Shown here in pieces: positions 35,173-44,255 of a stretch of DNA of 61,907 nucleotides. Numbering within the stretch: position 1 is the first letter of the stretch; each line of letters begins with the position of its first letter. Below the pieces are notes generated by a model. It worked only from the letters and a program-made list of their open reading frames with translations, did no database searches and had not been told where the DNA came from. The translations under genes were made by a program, and so were the position numbers. This DNA comes from JAMXLO01 sp964427005 (GTDB taxonomy: Bacteria > Pseudomonadota > Alphaproteobacteria > Acetobacterales > Acetobacteraceae), in assembly GCA_964427005.1 (NCBI GenBank), contig CAYRTL010000017.1, positions 1 to 61,907 on the forward strand. Direction: 5' to 3'.

Positions 35173-35204
35173 GAGCCGCGGATCCTCAGGATCATCCGCG
35201 GCTC
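35173..35204 (+). terminator. Perfect 11-bp hairpin after the small peptide gene
   Basis: GAGCCGCGGAT (35173-35183) and ATCCGCGGCTC (35194-35204) are perfect inverted copies with a 10-nt loop. It is placed between the peptide gene and the DUF6065-like gene. With no T-tract, it is likely a partial terminator or mRNA stabiliser giving more peptide than downstream mRNA. Confidence 0.7.
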
Positions 35205-35251
35205 ACTCGCTCGTCGATTGTATGGGCCTGTTGCAGGAGTTGCTGCCAACC

Positions 35252-36031
35252 ATGACCTGCGCAAGTACACCCGTTGTTCATTTCTATCGGCTGATCGATG
35301 CGGCGCGCTTGCCGCAACGCGCGGATCGCTCGGCGGCGGGAACTCTTCCTGTGCGCGCCTACCGGTATTGCGAGGCGGTCACGACGGCCGCGGGGTTTGG
35401 CTGGTGGGTGTTTCCTCCAGCAGATGTAGATATCCTGTGGGATGGCCACGACATCTTCTGGCAGCCTAGCGGTTCGCAGGATTGGCTGCCTCTGATGCCA
35501 TCGGCACAGTACCCGAAGTTCGCCGCTCGCTTCGATCAATGCGCGCCTGGCTCTCTTGCCGGATGCTCGCCGCCATTTCTCACGGCACTTCCTGAACCGG
35601 GCACATTGCAGATCTGGACCGGTCTGATGGCGCGTACGGCTGAGGACTGGAGCCTGCTGATCCGCGCGCCTGCCAACCTGCCGCCGTCAGGTGGGTACAG
35701 TATGTATGAAGGAATCATCGAGTCTGATCGATGGTTCGGCCCACTGTTTACCAATCTGCGACTGACTCGCACACACTCGCCAATACGGCTGCAAGGCGAC
35801 TTTCCGCTCGTGCAGGTTCAGCCATTGCCGCGCATTGCTTACGCTGACGAGACACTTGCCGCTGTTGATATGACTGCCGAAATGGGCGGGTTCGCGGCGA
35901 ATGACTGGACTGACTACGAAGCCACGATTGCAGGGCCGAATGCCAATCCCGATCGTGCATTCGGCGCCTATGCGGTGGCTGCGCGAAAGCGCGCAAAAAG
36001 CCGCTGTCCGTTCACCGCCGTGGCGGAATGA
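35252..36031 (+). CDS. DUF6065-like protein
   Basis: 259 aa from ATG 35252 (MTCASTPVVHFYRLIDAARL), which has GGAG 12 bases upstream; an ATG at 35222 has none. The order of motifs fits DUF6065-type proteins: VRAYRYCEAVTTAAGFGWWVFPP, ILWDGHDIFW, LQIWTGLMARTAEDWSLLIRAP and YEGIIESDRWFGPLF. There is no signal peptide or TM segment. Function is unknown. Context: it is directly downstream of a hairpin and the 33-aa peptide gene, and convergent with a receiver-like gene. The DUF assignment comes from recall of motifs, not a search. Confidence 0.6.
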   Translation: MTCASTPVVHFYRLIDAARLPQRADRSAAGTLPVRAYRYCEAVTTAAGFGWWVFPPADVDILWDGHDIFWQPSGSQDWLPLMPSAQYPKFAARFDQCAPGSLAGCSPPFLTALPEPGTLQIWTGLMARTAEDWSLLIRAPANLPPSGGYSMYEGIIESDRWFGPLFTNLRLTRTHSPIRLQGDFPLVQVQPLPRIAYADETLAAVDMTAEMGGFAANDWTDYEATIAGPNANPDRAFGAYAVAARKRAKSRCPFTAVAE

Positions 36032-36038
36032 GAGCCGA

Positions 36039-36518
36039 TCAGATCGACATCAGCCGCATGCAGCCGCCCTTGCGTCCCGCGCGAAACAGGAAATCGACAA
36101 TCGCCCCCACGCCGAGCAGATTTGGCCACTTGTCCACCGACGAGAGTCCCCAGATCTCCTCGACTGCATCGACCGCTCCCAGGAAAGCGGGATCGCCGCC
36201 CGTGACCAAGAGGACCGGCAAGTTCCGATCGTAGGCGGCCACGGTCATCAAGACATGGCAACCGTCCTGACCAGCCCCATCAACTTCGGCCACGACCGCC
36301 ATTGGTCGCCGGTGACGCAACACCGCACCCACTTCATCGCGCGTGGCCATTCGCTCGACTGCCACGTTCAGACAATCGCAGACGCTGCGGAATGCGTCCG
36401 ACAAATGGGTGTCGTCTTCGATCACGAGCACGAGCGCCTCTCGGTTCGGCTGCGCCGCGCCATCATTGTTGTCGTGCGCTCCGACGCGCCCGCCAAACGC
36501 CTTGTCCATGTATGTCAT
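36039..36518 (-). CDS. Response-regulator receiver-like protein with Glu at the phospho-site
   Basis: 159 aa, a single receiver domain, no output domain. The acidic pair is in VIEDD (32-36), Thr106 in LLVTGGDP and Lys130 in SSVDKWP, matching the receiver active site. The residue seven before the DG of the loop, normally the phospho-accepting Asp, is Glu78 (VVAEVDGAGQDG). The domain may thus be a phosphomimetic or non-phosphorylated pseudo-receiver. No histidine kinase gene is adjacent. It converges on the DUF6065-like gene (8 bp between stops). Confidence 0.8.
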   Translation of the reverse strand: MTYMDKAFGGRVGAHDNNDGAAQPNREALVLVIEDDTHLSDAFRSVCDCLNVAVERMATRDEVGAVLRHRRPMAVVAEVDGAGQDGCHVLMTVAAYDRNLPVLLVTGGDPAFLGAVDAVEEIWGLSSVDKWPNLLGVGAIVDFLFRAGRKGGCMRLMSI

Positions 36519-36644
36519 CGCGTCCCCAGCGAATGAGCATCGCGGCGTCAGTGTGACTCGAAACGCAACAGCATCAAACAGGCCGAACTGTCAGTACACC
36601 GTCAAATCGTGCGATCGCCCGTCAATCCCGGACCGGCCCAGGGC

Positions 36645-37070
36645 TCATCCCCGATGCAGTGACACCGCCCAGCGGCAGCGACCCGATTGCAGCGTGCCAT
36701 TGATAGCGTCTGAACCGGACGCGGCGCCGTCAAACTGGATTGAGACGTCCTGACGGTCGCCACCCTGACGGACCAGCCGGCCGCTCAGGTGGCCACCCTC
36801 GCTGATGTCACCCTTTATGATTGCGGTGCTTTGGAAGGGGTCGAACCCGAAGCCATTCTTCCCGATCGACATCAGGCCTTGGGTGGTCGGACCGCAGCTT
36901 GGTGTTGTCGGTGCGACCGGCCCGACCCAGCGGCCTTGCAGACCGTTCAGAGCCAGGACCTGACCGGATTGAAGATGTTCGCTCAACTCGCTGTGGCAGG
37001 CGATGACGGAAATCGCGAGAAATCCCCAGACGAGCTGTTGTAGGATTTTTTTCAAATTGTTCTTGCCCAC
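36645..37070 (-). CDS. Small lipoprotein-like protein, unknown function
   Basis: About 141 aa from a GTG at 37070 (GKNNLKKILQQ); an ATG at 37130 is possible. A hydrophobic segment ends in a lipobox-like site, AISVIAC, with Cys45 of the longer form. The mature part is a short beta-rich domain (LQGRWVGPVAPT..., IIKGDISEGGHLSGRLVR, GTLQSGRCRWAVSL) with a pair of Cys (SCGPTT and GRCRW) that could form a disulfide. It is probably outer-membrane anchored. It lies between the receiver-like gene and the phage module, close to the module's left edge. Confidence 0.65.
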   Translation of the reverse strand: MGKNNLKKILQQLVWGFLAISVIACHSELSEHLQSGQVLALNGLQGRWVGPVAPTTPSCGPTTQGLMSIGKNGFGFDPFQSTAIIKGDISEGGHLSGRLVRQGGDRQDVSIQFDGAASGSDAINGTLQSGRCRWAVSLHRG

Positions 37071-37259
37071 CCGCCCCAGATTTTGGTATCCATTCCGACA
37101 TGATGGCGTCGCGCGCAAGCGACGCACCATCTGATCCCAACAAAATCCTCAATCATTCGCCGCCGCGCGAGCGAGGATCGCGCGCACTCCGCCGCTCATC
37201 GTGCAATGGCTCTGCCGCGTATTCCGGCAAGCTTCACCTGGGACTCCATCACCTGAACG

Positions 37260-38681
37260 ATGCCGAGTTCCTCGCACGACTCGCAGAAGGCGGCGGAAAA
37301 GTCCACTCAGCAGAAACCGATCTGGTCCAGTCTGCTGGATTGGGCAACTCACGTCGTTGCTCGCGATGACCAAAGCCCCGCGACGCATCATCGTCTGCTG
37401 CTGCGACACCTCGATCTGGTTTGCCAAGGACAGATCGATCGGCTGATGGTGCTGATGCCGCCGGGGTCGGCCAAGTCAACTTACGCCTCGCTGCTGTTCC
37501 CGCCGTGGTGGTTTACGCAACATCCAACCAGCTCGGTCATCGCCACGTCGCACACGACGAGCCTTGCTGCGAATTTTGGCCGCCAGGTACGCGATCTGGT
37601 GCGAGAATACGCAACCGAACTCGGATACAGCCTGCATACCGGAAAGCAGGCGGCAGCACACTGGGCGACATCGCAGCGGGGCGAGTATTTTGCTGCCGGA
37701 ATTCGTGGCCCACTTGTTGGCCACCGCGCCGACCTCGTCATCATAGATGACCCGGTCAAATCAGAGGCGGACGCCGATAGCCCCCTCCTTCGGGAGAGAG
37801 TCTGGAACTGGTACCGCTTCGACCTGACGACACGACTTAAACCGAAGGGACGCATCGTGCTGATCATGACGCGTTGGCATGAGGATGATCTTGCCGGCCG
37901 GCTGCTCGCGCATAATGGCAACGAGTGGCAACTGATCCGGCTGCCCGCAATCGCGGAAGAGAACGACCCTCTCGAGCGTGCTCCTGGTGACGCGCTCTGG
38001 CCCGAGTGGGAGGACAAAGCAGCCCTACTCCGCAAGCGTGAGACAGTCGGTGAGCGAGCCTGGTCCGCTCTCTACCAACAATCACCGCACCCGATCATCG
38101 GCAGTCTCTTCAAAACCGATTGCATAGACGTCCTCGATACGGCTCCAGCACACGCCGAGGCGCAGACTGTGCGCGCCTGGGACCTGGCAGCGACGTCGCC
38201 AAGCGAAAGCAGCGATCCCGACTGGACTGTCGGTGTGAAGCTGACGCGCAATGAAACCGGCCGCTTCATCGTGCTGGACGTCGTGCGAGTGCGCGGTTCA
38301 CCACTTGAGGTGCTGACCGCAATTACCGAGGCGGCCCGGATCGACGGCAATGGCGTCATCATCGGTCTGCCGCAAGATCCCGGACAGGCAGGCAAGGCGC
38401 AGGTGCAGTATTACACCAGCCAACTGGCTGGATATCGCACCTCGTCCTCGCCCGAAACCGGCTCCAAGGTCACGCGCGCCTCACTCGTCGCCTGCCAGGT
38501 GGAGGCACGCAACTTCGCCATGGTGCGCGCCAACTGGAACCATGCATTTCTGGAGGAACTGCGCGATTTTCCTCTCGGGCGCAAAGATGATCAGGTTGAT
38601 GCATTGTCCCGCGCCTTCGGGATGTTGACTACGGCGGGGGCGCCGGCCCGCCGTCTCTCGACCAGCTTCCTGGCCCGCTAG
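37260..38681 (+). CDS. Phage terminase large subunit
   Basis: 473 aa. ATPase Walker A is MPPGSAKST near residue 66 and Walker B LVIIDDPV near 159. The nuclease domain has Asp in RAWDLAATS and the C-terminal KDDQVDALS. It packages DNA into the head using the portal as channel. No small subunit gene is recognised upstream. It begins the structural module. The ATG at 37260 has no strong ribosome binding site, so the exact start is uncertain. Confidence 0.9.
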   Translation: MPSSSHDSQKAAEKSTQQKPIWSSLLDWATHVVARDDQSPATHHRLLLRHLDLVCQGQIDRLMVLMPPGSAKSTYASLLFPPWWFTQHPTSSVIATSHTTSLAANFGRQVRDLVREYATELGYSLHTGKQAAAHWATSQRGEYFAAGIRGPLVGHRADLVIIDDPVKSEADADSPLLRERVWNWYRFDLTTRLKPKGRIVLIMTRWHEDDLAGRLLAHNGNEWQLIRLPAIAEENDPLERAPGDALWPEWEDKAALLRKRETVGERAWSALYQQSPHPIIGSLFKTDCIDVLDTAPAHAEAQTVRAWDLAATSPSESSDPDWTVGVKLTRNETGRFIVLDVVRVRGSPLEVLTAITEAARIDGNGVIIGLPQDPGQAGKAQVQYYTSQLAGYRTSSSPETGSKVTRASLVACQVEARNFAMVRANWNHAFLEELRDFPLGRKDDQVDALSRAFGMLTTAGAPARRLSTSFLAR

Positions 38682-38700
38682 CTAGCCTTTTCGGAAAACT

Positions 38701-40119
38701 ATGTTCGAGACGATTTCCAATCTGGTCCCTCGCGATCCGCACTACCCTCCGCGTGTGCGGATGCTGGATATCTTGAAGCGCGTGCTGGATGGCGGCCTGT
38801 ATGATGTTCTGCCCTACCAGTTCCACGAGGAGCGAGGCGCCGGCGGTGAATACATCCCGCTGCGCAACCGGCGGCCAAGCGTACGCTACGCCCTGTGCCG
38901 CATTGTCGTGGAAGACAGCGTGTCGCTGCTGTTCAGTGAAGGTCACTTCCCTACAATAGACTGCGCGGACCGCATGATCCGCACCGTTCTTGCCGATATT
39001 GTCAAGGAGGCTCGCCTCAACCTCATCATGACAGAGGCGGCGATGCGCGGCTCGATTGGATCGGTCGCCATCCTGATGCGAGTGCTGCGCGGCCGAGTCT
39101 TCTTCGATGTTCTCGACACGACCTACCTGAGGCCGGAATGGGACCCTCAGGAACCCGACACGCTTCTCCGGGTTACCGAGCGGTACAAGGTGCCAGGCGC
39201 TACCTTGGTATCGAACGGCTATGAGATCGCGGACACGGCGATCGAATACTGGTTCACGCGGTCCTGGAACGCCGATGCGGAGACGTGGCTGGTGCCTGCC
39301 GCGGTTACGGGCGCGTCGAGTCAGGAAGTCGATGAGTTGCGCAGCGTGCAGCATGGGCTTGGTTTCGTGCCGATTGTGTGGATCCGCAATTTGCCAGGGC
39401 CCTCGTCCACCGGCGACGTCGCGGACGGCGCCTGCACGTTCCGTACGGCAATCGAGACGCAGATCGAGATCGACTATCAGCTCAGTCAGGCTGGGCGCGG
39501 ATTGAAATACAGCAGCGACCCCACCTTGCTGATCAAGGAGCCTGCGACGAACGACAGCCAGATCGTCAAGGGCGCCGGCAACGCGCTTGTTCTCAGCGAA
39601 AAGGGCGATGCGAAGCTGTTGGAGATTGGCGGCACCGCTTCTGCCGCCGTCATTGAATATGTTCGGACACTTCGCGAGCTGGCGTTGGAAAGCGTGCACG
39701 GCAATCGGGCCAATGCGGATCGGTTGACTGCCGCGCAGTCCGGGCGCGCTTTGGAACTCATGAATCAGGGGCTGCTTTGGCTCGCCGACAATCTACGCAT
39801 CAGCTATGGCGAAGGTGCTCTGCTGTCCCTGGCGCGCATGGTGCTACGCGCCTCGCAGGTCTATCGGCTGCGCGTCATGGATCAGGAGATCCCGGCCCTG
39901 GATCCGGCAGCGCGCCTGTCTCTGAACTGGCCGCGCTGGTACGCGCCCACTGCCGATGACAGGCAGAAGGATGCGCAGACGCTCAGCACGCTGGCGGATG
40001 CAGGACATATCAGCCGCGAAAGCGCGGTGAAGGCGATCGCGGACACGTTCGATATCGAGGACGTGCCGGCTGAACTCGCGCGCATCGCCGCGGACAGGAA
40101 AACAAGCGGACTCAACTGA
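38701..40119 (+). CDS. Phage portal protein (SPP1 gp6-like)
   Basis: 472 aa. SPP1-type portal features are the N-terminal PYQFHEERGAGGEYIPLRNRRPS and the crown/stem segment KLLEIGGTASAAVIEYVRTLRELALESVHGN. It forms the dodecameric DNA gate of the head. It lies 19 bp after terminase and shares 1 bp with the scaffold gene (TGATG). Confidence 0.88.
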   Translation: MFETISNLVPRDPHYPPRVRMLDILKRVLDGGLYDVLPYQFHEERGAGGEYIPLRNRRPSVRYALCRIVVEDSVSLLFSEGHFPTIDCADRMIRTVLADIVKEARLNLIMTEAAMRGSIGSVAILMRVLRGRVFFDVLDTTYLRPEWDPQEPDTLLRVTERYKVPGATLVSNGYEIADTAIEYWFTRSWNADAETWLVPAAVTGASSQEVDELRSVQHGLGFVPIVWIRNLPGPSSTGDVADGACTFRTAIETQIEIDYQLSQAGRGLKYSSDPTLLIKEPATNDSQIVKGAGNALVLSEKGDAKLLEIGGTASAAVIEYVRTLRELALESVHGNRANADRLTAAQSGRALELMNQGLLWLADNLRISYGEGALLSLARMVLRASQVYRLRVMDQEIPALDPAARLSLNWPRWYAPTADDRQKDAQTLSTLADAGHISRESAVKAIADTFDIEDVPAELARIAADRKTSGLN

Positions 40120-40529
40120 TGTCAGAAGCAGATACGCCTGCTGAACCGGACATTGATCCGGTCGCTGAACTGCGGGCGCGCGCCGAAGCACTGGAACGAC
40201 GGCTTGCGGAGGCGGAGCAGGACGCGAAGGCACGCCTTATCCGCGCCGAACTGAAGGTGGAAGCAGTGCGTGCCGGGATGGTCGATCTTGATGGCCTGAA
40301 GCTGTTCGATCTGAAGGATGCCGAATTGACGCCGGAAGGCGAGCTGGCAAATGCCGTCGAGTTGATGAGCCAATTGCGAAGGGCAAAGCCCTGGTTGTTC
40401 GCCGGCACATCTTCGTCCAGCCCAGCCAGCGCGCCACCTGTGCAGCCGCCACGACAGAAGCTTGCGACGGAAATGACGGACGAAGAGTATCGGATCGCCC
40501 GTGCGACCATCCTGAAACAGCGGCCATAG
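40119..40529 (+). CDS. Phage scaffold-like protein
   Basis: 136 aa. It has an acidic N-terminus, a predicted coiled coil (residues ~15-50, AELRARAEALERRLAEAEQDAK), the segment AGMVDLDGLKLFDLKDAELTPEGELANAVELMSQLRRAKPWLF common in phage scaffolds, then a Pro-rich linker. Placed between portal and capsid, it likely helps capsid assembly. No prohead protease gene is seen. Confidence 0.7.
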   Translation: MSEADTPAEPDIDPVAELRARAEALERRLAEAEQDAKARLIRAELKVEAVRAGMVDLDGLKLFDLKDAELTPEGELANAVELMSQLRRAKPWLFAGTSSSSPASAPPVQPPRQKLATEMTDEEYRIARATILKQRP

Positions 40530-40600
40530 CCGCCATTCGCCGGCTGTGCGCAGCCAGCCACGAACTCTTTGCATGTGAACCACGCTGAAGGGATACCCGA

Positions 40601-41923
40601 ATGGGCATTCAGAACTTTCCAGCCGCCTTGCAACCAATTATCCAGCAGGGCTTTTTGGAGCGCGAATTCCAACAGGCGCTGAAATCGCGCCTTGGCTACC
40701 GTGCGTGTGCCGATCGCGTGAAGATCTCGGTCGGTATCGGCGAAACGCTGACCCGCACGCGCGCAGGCCTGAAGCCGAGTATCACGACGCCACTGCAGCC
40801 CAGCACGAATACCAACCTGGATAATGGGCTGACGCCAGCCAACTGGGGCGTGGAGCAGTACACTATCACCATCAATCACTACGCCGCCACGACCGACCTG
40901 AACATGGTGACCAGCCGCGTCGGTATCGCGTCGCAGTTCCTGCAGAACGCTTATGTCAATGGCGAGCAGGCGGCACGCAGTCTCGACGAGTTGGCCCGGA
41001 ATGCCCTGTTCAGCAGCTATTTCGGCGGCAATACGCGGGTTCGCACCACCTTGGGCAGCCCAGGTACTTCGGTGGCTGTGGATGACGTGCGCGGATTCCA
41101 GAATGCCTTCGTCAACGGGGTTCAGCAGCAAGTCAGTGCGTCCAATCCCCTCACCGTCACCGTCGGGTCAAATGCCTACTCAGTTGTTGGAGCAGCCGCT
41201 GATGCAACCAACGTCTCGACCGCGCCAAATGGGGTATCCGGCGTCCTGACATTCTCGGGCAATGTTTCGGTCTCTGACGGCACGGCAGGGAACGCGGTGA
41301 TCGCCGCCAATGCAGCCGTTATCGTGCGGCCCTCGCTGCGGGCAACCACCGCTGCCCTGACCGCGACCGACATGCTGACCATGGCAAGCCTGCTGGACGC
41401 GGTGGCCAAGCTGCGCATGAACGCAGTGCCGGAGATCGACGGCGTCTACAATTGCTATCTCGATCCAGTCTCGGCGCGGCAGTTGTTCGCGGACCCCGAC
41501 TTCAAGCAGTTGTTCCAAGGCGCCACCTCGGCCAACCAGGTGTTTCGCCAGGGCATGACCAACGACTTCCTTGGGTTGCGCTTCATTCCCACAACGGAGG
41601 CTTTCGTTCAGCCACATCCGACTCTGGCCGGTCTGATGGTGCGTAGGCCGATCATATGCGGTCAGGGAGCGCTGATCGAAGGCGACTTCGCGGGTATGGC
41701 GGCCGAGGATGTCGTTCCGAAGGATTCGATCGTGTCCGTTGTTGACGACATCGCAATGGTGACACGCGAGCCGATCGACCGGCTGCAGCAGATCATTGCG
41801 CAGTCCTGGTACTGGATCGGTGGATTCTGTGCCCCCTCGGACACGACCACCAACCCGGCGACCATCCCCACCGCCACCAATGCCGCGTTCAAGCGCGCGG
41901 TGATGGTGGAGCACATCGGCTGA
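40601..41923 (+). CDS. Phage major capsid protein
   Basis: 440 aa, ATG with AAGGGA about 8 bases upstream. Features of an HK97-type fold: N-terminal helical part (LEREFQQALKSRLGYRACADRVK), long extended region, and a C-terminal segment with AMVTREPIDRLQQIIAQSWYWIGGFCAPSDT. Placement after portal and scaffold supports this. No N-terminal cleaved delta domain is obvious. Confidence 0.8.
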   Translation: MGIQNFPAALQPIIQQGFLEREFQQALKSRLGYRACADRVKISVGIGETLTRTRAGLKPSITTPLQPSTNTNLDNGLTPANWGVEQYTITINHYAATTDLNMVTSRVGIASQFLQNAYVNGEQAARSLDELARNALFSSYFGGNTRVRTTLGSPGTSVAVDDVRGFQNAFVNGVQQQVSASNPLTVTVGSNAYSVVGAAADATNVSTAPNGVSGVLTFSGNVSVSDGTAGNAVIAANAAVIVRPSLRATTAALTATDMLTMASLLDAVAKLRMNAVPEIDGVYNCYLDPVSARQLFADPDFKQLFQGATSANQVFRQGMTNDFLGLRFIPTTEAFVQPHPTLAGLMVRRPIICGQGALIEGDFAGMAAEDVVPKDSIVSVVDDIAMVTREPIDRLQQIIAQSWYWIGGFCAPSDTTTNPATIPTATNAAFKRAVMVEHIG

Positions 41924-41944
41924 ACAGCAGGAGCGTATTGCATC

Positions 41945-42253
41945 ATGGCTGTGGGCTCCATTACGCCGTTTCGCCCGACCGGCACGGTGTCGCTCAGCGC
42001 AGGCACCTCATCGGCGACGGTGGCACTGGCAGGAGGTGGCGACTCAGTCGTCGTCACCAATGCCAGCGCCTCGCTCGCCTATGTGGCATTTGGCGCTGAT
42101 GCGTCGGTGTCGGCCGCAGCGAGCGACATGCCGGTGCTGGCGAACACCAAGGTCCTGCTGTCGGTGAATGGGTTGGTCCAGTACGCCGCGGGTGTTCTGA
42201 CGAATGGCAGCGGAACTGTACTGTTTACACGCGGTGACGGATCTTATCTCTGA
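41945..42253 (+). CDS. Small head protein (decoration/stabilisation type)
   Basis: 102 aa, Ala/Ser/Val-rich beta protein (GTVSLSAGTSSATVALAGGGDSVVVTNASAS). It lies directly after the capsid gene, the usual place of head decoration proteins, and shares 1 bp with the next gene. Assigned by context and composition; no signature motif was seen. Confidence 0.5.
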   Translation: MAVGSITPFRPTGTVSLSAGTSSATVALAGGGDSVVVTNASASLAYVAFGADASVSAAASDMPVLANTKVLLSVNGLVQYAAGVLTNGSGTVLFTRGDGSYL

Positions 42254-42630
42254 TGTCGTTCACGGATTCGGAAAAGACCGACATTCGCCGGTTCTGTGGA
42301 TATCCGGCGTACGGCGCGGCCACGGCTGCCATGCAGAGCTGGCGCTTTTTCCAGGCATACGGGTTGCTGGAATTCCGCATGAGCAATCTGACTGATGCCG
42401 AAGCTGCCGTTGTGCGGCGTTATCTCGCCACGCTGACGGTCCTGGAACTTGCCATTCCCCGTGCAGGCGACAATCTCGATACTGATCAGGCAGCGGTCTG
42501 GACGCGCAACCGCGATGAATTGCGCGATCGAACGAGGCTGTTCGATGACTGGCGCCGGCGGCTGTGCGGTTTTTTCGGCGTCCCGCCGGGACCGGCAATG
42601 ACGGACACCGGCATCGCCCTGGTCGTATGA
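42253..42630 (+). CDS. Head-tail connector-like protein
   Basis: 125 aa, mostly helical, starting MSFTDSEKTDIRRFCGYPAYG and ending VPPGPAMTDTGIALVV. Proteins of this style follow the capsid and join portal to tail. It overlaps the next gene (ATGA at 42627-42630). Function inferred from place. Confidence 0.55.
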   Translation: MSFTDSEKTDIRRFCGYPAYGAATAAMQSWRFFQAYGLLEFRMSNLTDAEAAVVRRYLATLTVLELAIPRAGDNLDTDQAAVWTRNRDELRDRTRLFDDWRRRLCGFFGVPPGPAMTDTGIALVV

Positions 42631-43277
42631 CAATGCATCCAAAGACACTGGAAGATCGCATTCACCGTGGCCTGAATGCCGCGGCGCGCTCGCTAGGAGC
42701 CAGCGCTGACGCGTATCGTCCGAAGGGCCCCTTCGAGCCTCTGGCGCGATCGAATCGCTTTCTCCGTTTGCGGGCAGCTTTCACCGCGCCTGACGGAAAG
42801 TTCGCGCGTCCGAATGGCTACGGCGCGGCGGTCTGGTACGGCGTATTCGACGCGGCGTATACCCGTCCGGGTGACTATCTCGTGCAGGACGAAACGGTTT
42901 GGTTCATTGCTGCACAACAGAGGCTGCTGCCGGTGCTCTGCGTGCAGACAAACCGGACGGTCTCTTTTCTCCGGCCGGCCGCGCCATCAGAGACAGGAAC
43001 AAACGCGTATGGCGGCATTGTCGCAGCTACAAACACGCCGCTATTGACGAATTGGCCGGCCAGCGTACTTGGTGCCTCAAGCCGGGGTCACCCCAGTTCT
43101 GATCTGCCCAATGACAGTCCGGTCCCTTACTGGACTGTGCTGCTGCCCGCCCATCCGGATGTTGTGCTGCACCCTTCAGACCTGATGACTGACGATCTGG
43201 GACGAAATGCGGTCGTCGCAGCAGCAGAACTGACAGAACTCGGCTGGCGAATTACGGTGAAGCAGGCCACGACCTGA
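42627..43277 (+). CDS. Head-tail joining / tail completion protein, unknown
   Basis: 216 aa from ATG 42627. Contains KTLEDRIHRGLNAAARSLGASADAYRPKGP and a mixed beta domain. Its place between connector and tail genes suggests neck or tail-completion function. It shares 1 bp with the next gene. No firm family recognised. Confidence 0.55.
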   Translation: MTMHPKTLEDRIHRGLNAAARSLGASADAYRPKGPFEPLARSNRFLRLRAAFTAPDGKFARPNGYGAAVWYGVFDAAYTRPGDYLVQDETVWFIAAQQRLLPVLCVQTNRTVSFLRPAAPSETGTNAYGGIVAATNTPLLTNWPASVLGASSRGHPSSDLPNDSPVPYWTVLLPAHPDVVLHPSDLMTDDLGRNAVVAAAELTELGWRITVKQATT

Positions 43278-44086
43278 TGGCTGACCAATCCGACGTGGAA
43301 TCCGCGCTGGTGACCGCGGCCACGGCAGCGCTGTATCCGGATGGGACTGGTGGTGCGAGCGTTCCAGGCCCTGATTGCCGCATCTATCGCGGCTGGCCCA
43401 ACTCTACGGCACTCAATGCGGACCTTGCCGACGGAAAAATCAACGTTACGGTATTTCCTGGCGGCAATACTGCGCGCACGACAACCCGATACTCCGAAAC
43501 ATGGATGGGAGCGCCCGCTCAGCCGAGATTGACGGTGTCCGTGAACGACGCGTCGGTCACTTTCGGTGGAATGGCAGATGTTGGACAGGTGGCGGGCATT
43601 CTGGTTGATGGCGTGAGCTACGCCTATCGCATACGGCCTGGCGACAATCCGGAACTGGTAGCCGCAACACTTGCATCGATGATACGCGGGCGTTCGATCG
43701 TACAGCTTTCCGATAGCACGCTGACGATTGCGGGGGCACGTGATCTGGTCGCCCGCGTCGTTGCGGATGCGCCGGTTCAGCAGGAAGTCCGTCGTCAGGA
43801 GCAGGATTTCCGTATCACCTGCTGGTGCCCAACGCCTGCCATTCGTGACGTCACCGCGGCCACGATAGACCGGGCCATCAGTGGCATCCGGTTTCTTCCC
43901 TTGGCAGACGGAGCAACCGCCAGGCTGACCTATGCCGGGACAATGGTCTTCGACCAGTCGCAGAACGCCAGGCTGTACCGTCGGGACATCAACTACCTGG
44001 TTGAATATCCCACCATTATTTCGAGCAACAACCCGGCAATGCTGTTCGGCAACGTCGTGCTGAACTCGACCTCTATCACTGCCTGA
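43277..44086 (+). CDS. Phage tail terminator/neck-like protein, unknown
   Basis: 269 aa beta-rich protein (KINVTVFPGGNTARTTTRYSETWMG, LVDGVSYAYRIRPGDNPELVA, YLVEYPTIISS). It lies between head-joining genes and the tail sheath. I do not recognise its family; contractile-tail terminators commonly occupy this position. Confidence 0.5.
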   Translation: MADQSDVESALVTAATAALYPDGTGGASVPGPDCRIYRGWPNSTALNADLADGKINVTVFPGGNTARTTTRYSETWMGAPAQPRLTVSVNDASVTFGGMADVGQVAGILVDGVSYAYRIRPGDNPELVAATLASMIRGRSIVQLSDSTLTIAGARDLVARVVADAPVQQEVRRQEQDFRITCWCPTPAIRDVTAATIDRAISGIRFLPLADGATARLTYAGTMVFDQSQNARLYRRDINYLVEYPTIISSNNPAMLFGNVVLNSTSITA

Positions 44087-44100
44087 ACGACGGAGATTTC

Positions 44101-44250
44101 ATGGACATTCATCTGGTCGTGGTGAGGCCGTTTGGCGGCCTTGCCCGTGGCGACATCGTCACTGATGCCGTGCACGTCGCGCAAATCCTCAGCAGCGAGC
44201 ATGCGCGCTGTGTCGTGCGTGTGGCCGCGTCGACCAAGAAGGGAGACTGA
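44101..44250 (+). CDS. Small phage protein of 49 aa before the sheath
   Basis: MDIHLVVVRPFGGLARGDIVTD... ending AASTKKGD. GGAG is 5-6 bases upstream of the ATG. A short protein in front of the sheath gene is common in Mu-like tails (DUF2635-type place). Function unknown. Confidence 0.55.
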   Translation: MDIHLVVVRPFGGLARGDIVTDAVHVAQILSSEHARCVVRVAASTKKGD

Positions 44251-44255
44251 GCCAC

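Noticed and set aside
37100..37369. Possible small terminase subunit (89 aa)
   Set aside because: No helix-turn-helix or small-terminase signature; it overlaps the terminase start by 110 bp and lacks a ribosome binding site.
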